Positions 14,860 through 22,834 of a DNA stretch of 22,935 nt are shown here, piece by piece (position 1 is the stretch's first letter; every line of letters starts with the position of its first letter). Origin of the DNA: DASVXQ01 sp046727955 (GTDB taxonomy: Bacteria > Actinomycetota > CALGFH01); the NCBI GenBank assembly GCA_046727955.1, contig JBKPDO010000267.1, positions 1 through 22,935 of the forward strand. Reading direction: 5' to 3'. The translations under genes were made by a program, and so were the position numbers. Under the pieces are notes generated by a model. The model was not told the origin of the DNA, ran no database searches, and worked only from the letters and a program-made list of their open reading frames with translations.

Positions 14860-15837
14860 ATGGAGCCGACGATCGAGGCCGCCGGGCTCGAGAAGCGCTT
14901 CGGGCGGACCCAGGCGCTCGACGGGCTCGACCTGGTCGCCGAGCCCGGGGAGGTAGTGGCAGTGCTCGGCCCGAACGGGGCCGGCAAGACGACCTTCGTC
15001 CGCGCCGTCGCCACGCTGCTGCGTCCCGACGCCGGCAGTCTCCGCGTCGCCGGGCACGACGTCCGCCGCGAGCCCGACGCGGTGCGCCGGACGATCGGCC
15101 TCGCCGGACAGTACGCGGCGGTCGAGCCGGCCATGACGGGGCGCGAGAACCTCGAGATGGTCGCCCGACTCTTCGGGCAGGGCCGCCGTGAGGCGCGCGG
15201 GAACGCCGAAGCCGTCCTCGAGCAGTTCGGGCTCAGCGAGGCGGGCGGGCGGCTTGTGCGCACCTATTCCGGTGGCATGCGCCGGAAGCTGGACCTCGGC
15301 GCGAGCCTGGTGGGCGCGCCCAGGCTCCTGCTGCTCGACGAGCCGACGACCGGGCTGGACCCGCGCAGCCGGATCGAGCTGTGGGACGCGATCCGCGGGC
15401 TGGTCGAGCACGGCACCGACGTGCTGCTCACCACCCAGTACCTGGACGAGGCCGACCACCTCGCGGGCCGCATCGTGATCGTCGATCACGGACGGGCCGT
15501 CGCGGCGGGAACGCCCGCGGAGCTCAAGCGGCGAGTCGGGGGCAACGTGGTCGAGGTCCACGTCCGGCACCGGGACGACCTGGCGAGGGTCGCCGAGGCT
15601 CTTGGCAGGCTCGACCACGCGGAGGCGCAGATCGACGAGGCGACGCGCCGGGTGAGCGTGGGCGTCGAGCCCGGCGGCGACCACCTCATGACGGCGCTGC
15701 GATCGCTCGAGGCCGCCAGCGTGGAGGTCGAGGACATCGCGCTTCGCCAGCCGAAGCTCGACGAGGTGTTCCTCGTCCTGACCGGACAGTCGCTCGCCGA
15801 AGGGAACGGATCTGCGGCCGCCGGTCACGCGGCCTGA
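14860..15837 (+). CDS. ABC exporter ATPase, DrrA type
   Basis: 325 aa. All nucleotide-binding motifs are present: Walker A GPNGAGKTT (37-45), Q-loop Q84, signature YSGGM (136-140), Walker B LLLLDEP (156-162) and the D-loop GLDPRS. The switch position reads TTQYLDEADHLA (191-202), with Gln where most ABC ATPases have His, as is usual in the DrrA (daunorubicin resistance) group. The C-terminal 100 residues match the DrrA-type tail. It should power export of a drug-like or lipid-like molecule together with the permease that follows. GGGAGGGGGA lies 8 bases before the ATG at 14860; a TTG at 14854 is less likely. Expression is probably controlled by the divergent TetR. Confidence 0.92.
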   Translation: MEPTIEAAGLEKRFGRTQALDGLDLVAEPGEVVAVLGPNGAGKTTFVRAVATLLRPDAGSLRVAGHDVRREPDAVRRTIGLAGQYAAVEPAMTGRENLEMVARLFGQGRREARGNAEAVLEQFGLSEAGGRLVRTYSGGMRRKLDLGASLVGAPRLLLLDEPTTGLDPRSRIELWDAIRGLVEHGTDVLLTTQYLDEADHLAGRIVIVDHGRAVAAGTPAELKRRVGGNVVEVHVRHRDDLARVAEALGRLDHAEAQIDEATRRVSVGVEPGGDHLMTALRSLEAASVEVEDIALRQPKLDEVFLVLTGQSLAEGNGSAAAGHAA

Positions 15838-15865
15838 TGCGACGACAAGAGAGGAGATGACGATC

Positions 15866-16675
15866 ATGGCAACCATCGCTTCGGCGATCGGCCGCAAGAC
15901 CGCGGGGCCCGCGACGAGCACGCTCGTGGTCGCCAAGCGGGCGGTGCTTCGCTACCTGCGGACGCCGCAGCTCATCGTGCTCGGCACGATCCAGGGCGCG
16001 ATGTTCCTACTGATCTTCCGCTACGTGTTCGGCGGCGCCATCGATGTCGGCGGGATCCGCTATGTGGATTTCCTGGTGCCGGGGTTCGTGACGACCGGCG
16101 TGCTGTTCACCGGGATGGGCGCCGCCACCGCCATGGCCGAGGACCTCGAGCAGGGGTTCATCGACCGGCTGCGGTCGCTTCCGATCCCCCGGAGCTCGGT
16201 CCTCGCGGGCCGGGCGACGGCCGACACCGCGATGAACGTCTGGAGCCTGGTGATCACGGTCGCGATCGGGTTCGCGGTCGGCTTCCGTTTCCACGGCACG
16301 CTGACCGAGTCGCTGGCCGCGCTCGGGCTGCTGATCGTGTTCGGGTTCGCGTTCGAATGGCTGTTCATCATGCTCGGGCTGTTCGCCCGCACCGCGCAGG
16401 CCGCGCAGGGGATGGCGCTGCTGGTGTTCCCGCTCACATTTGTCTCCAGCGCGTACGTGCCGGTCGAGTCGATGCCAGGGTGGATGCAGCCGTTCGCTCA
16501 GCACCAGCCGCTCACCTACATGGTCGACGCCGTCCGGGCGCTCACGCAGGGTCCGCGGGCGGAGGCGCTGCTCGGCCACCCGACCACGTACTTCGTCATC
16601 AGGGCGCTGCTGTGGGCGGCAGGGATCGTGGTGGTCTTCGCCCCGCTCGCCGTCGCCCGCTACCGGCGCGGCTGA
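15866..16675 (+). CDS. ABC-2 type exporter permease, DrrB type
   Basis: 269 aa, a normal DrrB length, with six hydrophobic segments. Residues 25-60 (RYLRTPQLIVLGTIQGAMFL, then LIFRYVFGGAI) are the typical first helix of ABC-2 permeases. MAEDLEQGFIDRLRSLPIPR (about 89-108) is the conserved coupling loop, and FPLTFVSSAYVPVESMPGW (about 190-208) the conserved segment before the last helices. It forms the membrane part of the exporter with the preceding ATPase, 28 bp upstream. GAGGAG sits 9 bases before the ATG at 15866; an ATG at 15857 directly abuts that site and is less likely. Confidence 0.9.
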   Translation: MATIASAIGRKTAGPATSTLVVAKRAVLRYLRTPQLIVLGTIQGAMFLLIFRYVFGGAIDVGGIRYVDFLVPGFVTTGVLFTGMGAATAMAEDLEQGFIDRLRSLPIPRSSVLAGRATADTAMNVWSLVITVAIGFAVGFRFHGTLTESLAALGLLIVFGFAFEWLFIMLGLFARTAQAAQGMALLVFPLTFVSSAYVPVESMPGWMQPFAQHQPLTYMVDAVRALTQGPRAEALLGHPTTYFVIRALLWAAGIVVVFAPLAVARYRRG

Positions 16676-16714
16676 GCCCCGAAGCGCGGGCCACCGACCG
16701 CCACTCCCGTCACG

Positions 16715-16740
16715 AGCGCCCGGCTTCCCGGCCGGGCGCT
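16715..16740. terminator. Hairpin terminator after the exporter operon
   Basis: AGCGCCCGGC and GCCGGGCGCT form a perfect 10-bp stem around a 6-base loop (TTCCCG), 40 bp after the permease stop. No T-run follows, as is common in GC-rich actinobacteria. It would separate the exporter from the sugar importer operon. Confidence 0.65.
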
Positions 16741-16841
16741 TGTGCACCTCGAGCGGAAGGTCATCCGACGATCCTCAGCTTGGAAGCTGTACTTCGGGAC
16801 ATCAGCGGGGCAAATCGTAGGCTAGACATAGGATGTTTGTT

Positions 16842-16856
16842 GCCCTACGGTAGGGC
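16842..16856. promoter_or_regulatory. 15-bp palindrome before the sugar importer operon
   Basis: GCCCTAC and GTAGGGC around a central G form a perfect palindrome 61 bp before the lipoprotein start. It could be a repressor site (LacI or GntR style) or a small leader hairpin. A TAGGAT at 16829-16834 may be a -10 element, but no matching -35 is clear. Confidence 0.45.
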
Positions 16857-16917
16857 CCTCCGGGGGGGACGGCGCCACGTGCGCGCGGAAGGCGAGAGAG
16901 CGTGAGAGGAGGACAGC

Positions 16918-18429
16918 ATGACCAAGCGTCGATTCCGCGGGTGGGCCGCGTGCATCGCCGTGCTGGCGCTGCTGGTCGCCGGTTGCGGCGGCGGCAAGTC
17001 GCAATCCACGAAGCAGGCTGGTGGGAAGAAGTACGATGGCGTCTCGGTCAACGTCCTGACGTTCACCGGGCCGCAGATCGCTGAGCCGCTGCAACGGCGC
17101 GCGCCCGACTTCCAGCGGCTTACCGGGGCGAAGATCAAGGTGGTGACCGTCCCCTTCAGCGACCTGTACGACAAGATCCTCACCGACATGGCGACGAGGA
17201 CCAACAGTTACGACGCCTTCGTCTTCGACCCGCAGTGGATGGGGGACTTCGTCCCGCCCGGGTACCTGGAAGACCTCGGCAGTCGCGTACAGGCTGACCC
17301 GAGCCTGAAGTGGAACGACATCATCCCCTTCATCCGCGACTTCAGCGCCTCCTACCAGGGCCACACCTACACCATCCCGCTCGACGGCGACCTGCAGATG
17401 GTCTACTACCGCAGCGACCTGCTGAAGAAGGACGGGCTGCAACCGCCGGCCACCTGGGACGACTACCTGTCGATCGCCCAGCGGTACAACGGCAAGGACC
17501 TGAACGGCGACGGCAAGCCCGACTACGGCTCCTGTATCGCCAAGAAGCGGTCCGCCCAGTCCTACTGGATGTTCCTGTCGATCGCCGGCTCCTTCCTGCA
17601 GACCCAGGGCACCAGCCAGGGCTCGTTCTTCGACATTCAGACCATGAAGCCGCTGGTGAGCAACCCGGGGTTCGCGGCCGCGCTCGACGTGTACAAGACG
17701 ACCACAAAGTTCGGGCCGCCGGGCGAGCTGAACCTCGACGTCGGCGACACCCGCGGGCTGTTCACCTCGGGCCGCTGCGCCCTGTCGATTGACTGGGGCG
17801 ACATCGGGACCCTCGCCATCGACCCGAAGACCTCGACCGTGCAGGACAAGGTCGGCGCGGTGATCACGCCCGGAACCCGCCGGGTGCTCGACCGGGCGAC
17901 CGGCCAGCTGGTCGACTGTAACCCCACCATCTGCCCGGACGCGATCAACGGGGTCAACCACGCGCCCTTCGCCGCCTACGGCGGCTGGTCGGGGGCCATC
18001 AACGCGTCGGCGAAGTCGAAGGTCAAGGATGCCGCCTTCGCCTTCCTTTCCTACATGAGCGCGCCGGAACAGTCGAACGTCGACGTGACGCTCGGCAAGA
18101 CCGGGTTCAACCCCTACCGGGCCTCGCAGCTCGACAACCTCACCCTGTGGGAGAAGGCCGGGATGAGCGAGACCGCCGCGAAGAGCTACCTCGGCGGCAT
18201 CCGCGATAGCCTGCAGAGCCCGAATATGATGCTCGACCTGCGGGTTCCCAAGTCCTCCCAGTACGAAGGCGTCGTGCTCGACACCGGGCTCGCGCAGTTC
18301 CTGGCGGGAGAGCTCACCTCCGACCAGACCATGAAGCAGATCGATGCGGGCTGGGAGAAGCTCACCAACGACGCAGGACGCGACAAGCAGAAGCAGGCGT
18401 ATACCGCAAGCCTGAACGTCCAGCGGTAG
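16918..18429 (+). CDS. Sugar ABC importer, substrate-binding lipoprotein
   Basis: 503 aa. The N-terminus is a lipoprotein signal: charged KRRFR, a hydrophobic core, and the lipobox LVAGC with lipidated C23, followed by a Gly/Ser/Lys linker. The mature part follows the extracellular solute-binding family 1 pattern, for example YTIPLDGDLQMVYYRSDLLK (151-170) and PPATWDDYLSIAQRYNG. Within it, DLNGDGKPDYG (194-204) resembles a calcium-binding EF-hand-like loop. The protein captures an oligosaccharide or sugar outside the cell and hands it to the permeases encoded next. GGAGGACAGC precedes the ATG at 16918. The dehydratase at the end of the operon suggests L-fucose or a related sugar. It is longer than the usual 420-440 aa. 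Confidence 0.9.
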   Translation: MTKRRFRGWAACIAVLALLVAGCGGGKSQSTKQAGGKKYDGVSVNVLTFTGPQIAEPLQRRAPDFQRLTGAKIKVVTVPFSDLYDKILTDMATRTNSYDAFVFDPQWMGDFVPPGYLEDLGSRVQADPSLKWNDIIPFIRDFSASYQGHTYTIPLDGDLQMVYYRSDLLKKDGLQPPATWDDYLSIAQRYNGKDLNGDGKPDYGSCIAKKRSAQSYWMFLSIAGSFLQTQGTSQGSFFDIQTMKPLVSNPGFAAALDVYKTTTKFGPPGELNLDVGDTRGLFTSGRCALSIDWGDIGTLAIDPKTSTVQDKVGAVITPGTRRVLDRATGQLVDCNPTICPDAINGVNHAPFAAYGGWSGAINASAKSKVKDAAFAFLSYMSAPEQSNVDVTLGKTGFNPYRASQLDNLTLWEKAGMSETAAKSYLGGIRDSLQSPNMMLDLRVPKSSQYEGVVLDTGLAQFLAGELTSDQTMKQIDAGWEKLTNDAGRDKQKQAYTASLNVQR

Positions 18430-18434
18430 CCGTC

Positions 18435-19595
18435 GTGGTTGTCGACAGGCTGACTCGAGGTCGCCCCGCCACTCGGGGCGACCTCGATGCGCGGACGACC
18501 GGACGGCAGACGGTGCTCGGCCCGAGGCTCGCGGTCCGGGCCGCGTTCATCTGGCCGGCGCTGCTCGTGATCTTGTTCGTGTCGGTCTTCCCGCTATTCG
18601 CCTCCCTGTACATCAGCCTGTCCAGCCTAGAGCTCACGCGGGGTGGGTTCACGTTCCATTTCATCGGGCTCGCGAACTTCCGTGAGCTGCTCTTCGGGGG
18701 CGAGCAGACCCACTTTCTCGGGGTGTGGCGTCCCCTGACGCCGCTGGGGTGGCTGGTCCTCGTCGCTGGCCTCGGCCTGCTCTGCTGGGGGCTGGTCAGA
18801 GCCTGGCGAGGCGGCGTCTCGGTCGTGGGGATGGCCTTCCGCTTCCTCGGTGCGCTCCTCGCAGCGGGTGCCATGTGGCTGGTGACCCATACGCTCCTGG
18901 CCCAGGGCGGGCGCCCGGGCACCGTCGTCGTGACGCTGGTCTACGTCGCCGTGGGCATCACGGCGCAGTTCCTGCTCGGGCTCGGGCTCGCGCACCTGCT
19001 GACGCAGGGGCTTCCCGGGCAGCGCTTCTTCCGGGTCGTGTTCCTGCTGCCGATGATGATCACGCCCGTGGGCGTCGCCTACATGTTCCGCATGCTGACC
19101 GACACCAGCAAAGGACCCTTGGAGCCGCTCTGGGCGGGCCTCGGGCTCACTGACTTCTCCTGGGTGAGCAGCCCCTGGGGTGCCAGGGTCGCCGTGATGG
19201 TCGGTGACATCTGGCAGTGGACCCCGTTCATGTTCATCGTCCTGCTGGCCGCGCTGGAGAGCCAGGATCGCGAGACGGTCGAGGCGGCGATGGTCGACGG
19301 CGCCAACCGTTGGCAGGTCTTCCGCCACGTCACCCTGCCGGCGATCCTGCCGGTGTGCACCACCGTCATCCTCATCCGGCTCATCGAGGCCTTCAAGATC
19401 ATCGATCTCCCCAACGTGCTCACCAACGGCGGCCCTGGAACCGCGACCGAGTCGCTGAGCCTGCATGCCTATGTCCGCTGGCGGACGCTCGACCTCGGCG
19501 AGTCGGCGGCGGTCGCCTATTCCCTCTTGTTCATCGTGACCCTCGTCGCAGTGGCGTACGTCAGCCTTCTGCGGCGGCGGTTCGCGGAGGAATAA
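18435..19595 (+). CDS. Sugar ABC importer permease 1 (MalF-type) with extra helices
   Basis: 386 aa, against about 290-320 for the family. The EAA loop that contacts the ATPase is EAAMVDGANRWQVFRHVTLP (283-302). TM1 is at about 38-62. Then comes an insertion of roughly 65 residues (95-160) with two strongly hydrophobic stretches (LGWLVLVAGLGLLCWGLV and FRFLGALLAAGAMWLV), before the normal second helix resumes at GTVVVTLVYVAVGITAQF. The GTG at 18435 is 5 bp after the lipoprotein stop; the ribosome-binding site is weak. It forms the channel with permease 2. No ATPase gene is present in the operon. Confidence 0.9.
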   Translation: MVVDRLTRGRPATRGDLDARTTGRQTVLGPRLAVRAAFIWPALLVILFVSVFPLFASLYISLSSLELTRGGFTFHFIGLANFRELLFGGEQTHFLGVWRPLTPLGWLVLVAGLGLLCWGLVRAWRGGVSVVGMAFRFLGALLAAGAMWLVTHTLLAQGGRPGTVVVTLVYVAVGITAQFLLGLGLAHLLTQGLPGQRFFRVVFLLPMMITPVGVAYMFRMLTDTSKGPLEPLWAGLGLTDFSWVSSPWGARVAVMVGDIWQWTPFMFIVLLAALESQDRETVEAAMVDGANRWQVFRHVTLPAILPVCTTVILIRLIEAFKIIDLPNVLTNGGPGTATESLSLHAYVRWRTLDLGESAAVAYSLLFIVTLVAVAYVSLLRRRFAEE

Positions 19596-19599
19596 GCCA

Positions 19600-20664
19600 A
19601 TGAGCAGCGAAGCAGCGCAACGGCTCAGGACGCGGGCGGTTCGGCGCCCGCTCCGGCGCCGCTCGGTCGGAGACCTGTCACCGCTCGGCAAGCTGGTCGC
19701 GTACCTGATCCTCGGGTTCTGGGCCCTGATGGTGCTCTTCCCGCTGTACTGGCTCGCGATCACCTCGTTCAAGCTGCCGATCCAGGTCAACAAGGGGCCG
19801 GTCTACCTCCCCTTCGTGGACTTCCGTCCCTCGCTGGACGCCTGGCACTACATCTTCGTGGATCTCAGGGACGATACGCTGCGGCCGTACGTGAACTCGG
19901 TGGTCGTCGCCGTGAGCAGCTCGCTGCTCGCGATGCTGCTCGGGTCGGCCGCCGCCTACGCCCTCATCCGCTTCCGGTACCGGCCGCGTGTCGGGGTGGT
20001 CGTGCTGTTCGTCGGCTTCCTGGTCCTCGCCGCCGTAGCCATCGGCTTCGGCGTGCCGCCGCTGCTGGCCGTCGTGGCGGCCGCGGGCTGCTTCGCCGTG
20101 CTCGCGGGCGCGGTGGGCCGCCGGTTCAAGCGGACATTGTCGAACCGCGACATCGCCTTCTGGATGATCTCCCAGCGGATCCTGCCGCCGGTCGCGGTGG
20201 TCATCCCGATCTACGTTCTCTTCCAGCACCTTCATCTGCTCGATACCCGGATCGCGTTGATCATCACCTACGCGGCGACGAACCTGCCGATCGTCGTGTG
20301 GCTGATGAGGGATTACTTCAACCGGCTTCCGTGGGAGCTGGAAGAGGCCGCGTTCGTGGACGGGGCCTCGATCTTCCGGGTCTTCCGCTCGATCACCTTG
20401 CCGCTGTCGATCCCCGGGCTGGTTGCCACCTTCCTCATCGTTTTCGTCTTCGCGTGGAACGAATACCTGCTCGCGCTGTTCCTCTCGAGCGCGAATGCCC
20501 AGACGATGCCGATCACCGTGGCCGCTCAGAACGCGACCCGGGGTCCGCAGTGGTGGTACATGTCGGTGCTGATCCAGATCATGATTCTTCCGGTCATCGC
20601 GCTGGCGATCGGGCTCGAGCGGGTCATCTCGCGCGGCCTGCTCGTCGGGGCGGTCAAGGGCTGA
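19600..20664 (+). CDS. Sugar ABC importer permease 2 (MalG-type) with extra helices
   Basis: 354 aa, against about 270-300 for the family. The EAA loop is EEAAFVDGASIFRVFRSITL (about 246-265), followed by the typical FAWNEYLLALFLSS. Between AYALIRFRYRPR (119-130) and SNRDIAFWMISQRILPP (181-197) there is an insertion with two hydrophobic stretches (about 131-149 and 153-173). I recall similar versions from other sugar importers, so this is a subfamily trait rather than damage. GGAGGA at the end of the previous gene serves the ATG at 19600. It ends 3 bp before the dehydratase gene, so the four genes form one operon. Confidence 0.9.
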   Translation: MSSEAAQRLRTRAVRRPLRRRSVGDLSPLGKLVAYLILGFWALMVLFPLYWLAITSFKLPIQVNKGPVYLPFVDFRPSLDAWHYIFVDLRDDTLRPYVNSVVVAVSSSLLAMLLGSAAAYALIRFRYRPRVGVVVLFVGFLVLAAVAIGFGVPPLLAVVAAAGCFAVLAGAVGRRFKRTLSNRDIAFWMISQRILPPVAVVIPIYVLFQHLHLLDTRIALIITYAATNLPIVVWLMRDYFNRLPWELEEAAFVDGASIFRVFRSITLPLSIPGLVATFLIVFVFAWNEYLLALFLSSANAQTMPITVAAQNATRGPQWWYMSVLIQIMILPVIALAIGLERVISRGLLVGAVKG

Positions 20665-20667
20665 GCG

Positions 20668-21990
20668 GTGCGCGCCGACGTGACCGCCATGCCCGAGGTC
20701 CTCATCACCGGCTTCGACGTCGTCGACGTGCGCTTTCCGACCTCGCTGCGGCTCGACGGCTCCGACGCCATGAACCTGGCGCCCGACTACTCGGCCGCCT
20801 ACGTGATCTTCAGCACCAGCGACCCGGACCTGGAGGGGCACGGGTTCTGCTTCACCATCGGCCGGGGCACCGAGATCTGCGTGCAGGCGATCCGCGCGCT
20901 GGCGCCGATGGTCGTCGGCGAGAAGGCCGAGGACCTGTTCGCCGACATGGGCGGCATGTGGCGCCGGCTGGTGGGGGACAGCCCGTTGCGCTGGCTCGGC
21001 CCAGAGAAGGGCGTCATCCACCTGGCTACCGCCGCCGTCGTCAACGCCGTGTGGGACCTGTACGCCAAGACTCGCGGCAGGCCGCTGTGGCAGCTGCTCG
21101 CCGGCCTGGACCCAGAGGAGATCGTCGCGCTGGTCGACTTCCGCTACCTGACCGACGCGCTCACCCCCGACGAGGCGCTCGAGCTGCTGCGTGCCCGCCA
21201 GGACAGCAGAGCAGAGCGGGAGGCGCGTCTGGCCAGCGACGGCTACCCGGCCTACGACACCTCGCCCGGGTGGCTCGGCTACGACGACGACAAGCTCCGG
21301 CGCCGTTGCCGTGAGGCGATCGCCGCCGGCTTCACCCACGTCAAGGTGAAGGTCGGCGCAAGCGTCGATGACGACCTGCGGCGCCTGCGCATCGCTCGCG
21401 AGGTGCTCGGCCCGGAGCGTGGGCTGATGCTCGACGCCAACCAGGTGTGGAGCGTGCCCGAGGCGATTGCCTGGATGCGGGAGCTGGCCCCGTTCGAGCC
21501 GTGGTGGATCGAGGAGCCGACCAGTCCCGACGACATCCTTGGCCACGCCGCCATCGCGCGCTCGGTCGCGCCGGTCCGGGTCGTAACCGGCGAGCACGTG
21601 CACAACCGCGTGATGTTCAAGCAGCTTCTGCAGGCCGGCGCGGTCGCCGCCTGCCAGGTGGACGCCTGCCGCCTCGCCGGGGTCAACGAGGTCGTGGCGG
21701 TCCTGCTGCTCGCGGCCAAGTTCGGCGTGCCGGTCTGCCCGCACGCGGGTGGCGTCGGCCTTTGCGAGCTGGTCGTGCACCTGTCGGCGTTCGACTACGT
21801 GGCGGTGAGCGGCTCGCTCGAGGAGCGCATGATCGAGTACGTCGACCACCTGCACGAGCACTTCGTCGAGCCGGTACGGGTCAGCGGCGGCCGCTATCTG
21901 CTGCCGCGTACCCCCGGCTACGCCTCTATGACCCGGAAGGCGCTCGACGAGTACCGCTTCCCGGACGGGTCTGTCTGGTCGGCCCGCTGA
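20668..21990 (+). CDS. fucD: L-fuconate dehydratase (enolase superfamily)
   Basis: 440 aa from the GTG at 20668. The enzyme removes water from L-fuconate to give 2-keto-3-deoxy-L-fuconate in the oxidative L-fucose pathway. The close family signature is clear: VRFPTSLRLDGSDAMN (21-36), RWLGPEKGVIHLATAAVVNA (108-127), GWLGYDDDKL (201-210), IEEPTSPDDILGHA (281-294) and VCPHAGGVGLCELV (356-369). Enolase-superfamily residues are in place: KVK (K226, K228), metal ligands D256, E282 and E309, then D332 and H359. They match the Xanthomonas FucD/human ENOSF1 pattern from memory. The ATG at 20689 (MPEVLITGFDVVD) is an alternative start. It is the last gene of the importer operon. The other fucose enzymes are not in this window. 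Confidence 0.93.
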   Translation: MRADVTAMPEVLITGFDVVDVRFPTSLRLDGSDAMNLAPDYSAAYVIFSTSDPDLEGHGFCFTIGRGTEICVQAIRALAPMVVGEKAEDLFADMGGMWRRLVGDSPLRWLGPEKGVIHLATAAVVNAVWDLYAKTRGRPLWQLLAGLDPEEIVALVDFRYLTDALTPDEALELLRARQDSRAEREARLASDGYPAYDTSPGWLGYDDDKLRRRCREAIAAGFTHVKVKVGASVDDDLRRLRIAREVLGPERGLMLDANQVWSVPEAIAWMRELAPFEPWWIEEPTSPDDILGHAAIARSVAPVRVVTGEHVHNRVMFKQLLQAGAVAACQVDACRLAGVNEVVAVLLLAAKFGVPVCPHAGGVGLCELVVHLSAFDYVAVSGSLEERMIEYVDHLHEHFVEPVRVSGGRYLLPRTPGYASMTRKALDEYRFPDGSVWSAR

Positions 21991-21994
21991 CCTA

Positions 21995-22024
21995 TTGACG
22001 AACAGACCGGTCGGTCGGTATCCT
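21995..22024 (+). promoter_or_regulatory. Promoter and operator of the TetR-family gene, near-leaderless
   Basis: TTGACG (21995-22000) and TATCCT (22019-22024) are 18 bp apart. The spacer holds GACCGGTC (22005-22012) followed by GGTCGGTA, a site resembling those before the next gene. The ATG at 22034 is only 10 bases after the -10, so the transcript should start at or within a few bases of the ATG. Confidence 0.7.
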
Positions 22025-22033
22025 ACGGCGGTT

Positions 22034-22693
22034 ATGACTGCCATCAGGACACACGAAGACGCGGCTGTCCGCACAGCTCGCGCCACCGAGCGGGGCTCTG
22101 CCACCCGCCAGCACATTCTGGCCGTGGCCACAGAAGAGTTCCTTGCCCACGGCTTCGCCTGCACGTCTCTCAGCGACCTGATCGGCGCCGCCGGGATCAC
22201 CAAGGGGGCCTTCTACCACCACTTCCCGTCCAAGGAGGCGCTCGCGGTCGAGGTCGTGCGCAATTGGCAGGAGGAGTGGGCCGCGGGGGTCGTGCAGGCG
22301 TCGATGGGCCACGACCGGGCGGTCGACCAGATGCGGACGATGGCCCGCGTCGCCGCTGAGCAGAAGGAGCGGGACCAGGTCCACGCGACGAGCCTGCAGC
22401 GGCTGTGCGCCGAGCTGGCTGAGGACCCGGAGCTCGCCCCGCAGATCGCCGGGTACTGCGAGGCGTGGATCGACACCGCCGCTGGGCTCGTCAGCCGTGC
22501 TCAGCTGCAGGGCGACATCCGCGCTGACGTCGATGCACGCGGAACGGCCGAGGTGTTGATCGCCACCTTCCTCGGCGCGGAGCAGCAGTGCATCATGACT
22601 GCCGCCCGCCACGACGACTTTCGCGCGGAGTTCCGTGCGCGCATGACCCGCTGCCTCGATCTGCTGCTCGAGGTGCTGAAGCCTTCCAGCTAG
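22034..22693 (+). CDS. TetR/AcrR-family transcriptional regulator
   Basis: 219 aa from the ATG at 22034. The HTH is at about 26-72: TRQHILAVATEEFLAHGF, then TSLSDLIGAAGITKGAFYHH and FPSKEALAVEVV. The C-terminal helical domain resembles the AcrR/TetR_C_11-like group with the QLQGDIRADVDARGTAEVLI pattern. Its promoter contains an ACCGGT-centred site, and similar sites lie before the MMPL gene downstream. The simple reading is a repressor of itself and of that transporter, released by a ligand. No ribosome-binding site precedes the ATG, consistent with leaderless translation. A longer frame from 21995 would start upstream of the promoter and is not credible. Confidence 0.88.
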   Translation: MTAIRTHEDAAVRTARATERGSATRQHILAVATEEFLAHGFACTSLSDLIGAAGITKGAFYHHFPSKEALAVEVVRNWQEEWAAGVVQASMGHDRAVDQMRTMARVAAEQKERDQVHATSLQRLCAELAEDPELAPQIAGYCEAWIDTAAGLVSRAQLQGDIRADVDARGTAEVLIATFLGAEQQCIMTAARHDDFRAEFRARMTRCLDLLLEVLKPSS

Positions 22694-22753
22694 GAAGCGA
22701 AGACAAGGGGGGACGATACGCATCAGGAACGGGGAGAGCTATGACCTCGAGAC

Positions 22754-22792
22754 GTACCGACCGGTTGGTACCTCATAGGCATCTGACCGGTC
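22754..22792. promoter_or_regulatory. Two operator-like sites before the MMPL gene
   Basis: GTACCGACCGGTTGGTAC (22754-22771) is an 18-bp palindrome with one mismatched pair. GACCGGTC (22785-22792) is a perfect 8-bp palindrome. Both share the ACCGGT core of the site in the TetR promoter. Confidence 0.65.
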
Positions 22793-22834
22793 GGCAGCTG
22801 AAAAGAGGGACGTGGGAAAGTTGAGAGGAAGAAG

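Noticed and set aside
18627..19793. A 388-codon minus-strand frame
   Set aside because: It is antisense to permease 1, which has the EAA loop and membrane segments; the antisense product is charge-rich with no domain.
19678..22203. An 841-codon open frame on the minus strand
   Set aside because: It lies opposite permease 2, fucD and the second TetR gene, all with clear family motifs. The translation is a His/Asp/Arg-rich composition typical of antisense frames in GC-rich DNA.
22741..22824. A 27-aa frame starting ATG after GGGGAG, before the MMPL gene
   Set aside because: It runs through both operator-like sites and has no recognisable content; a leader peptide is possible but unsupported.
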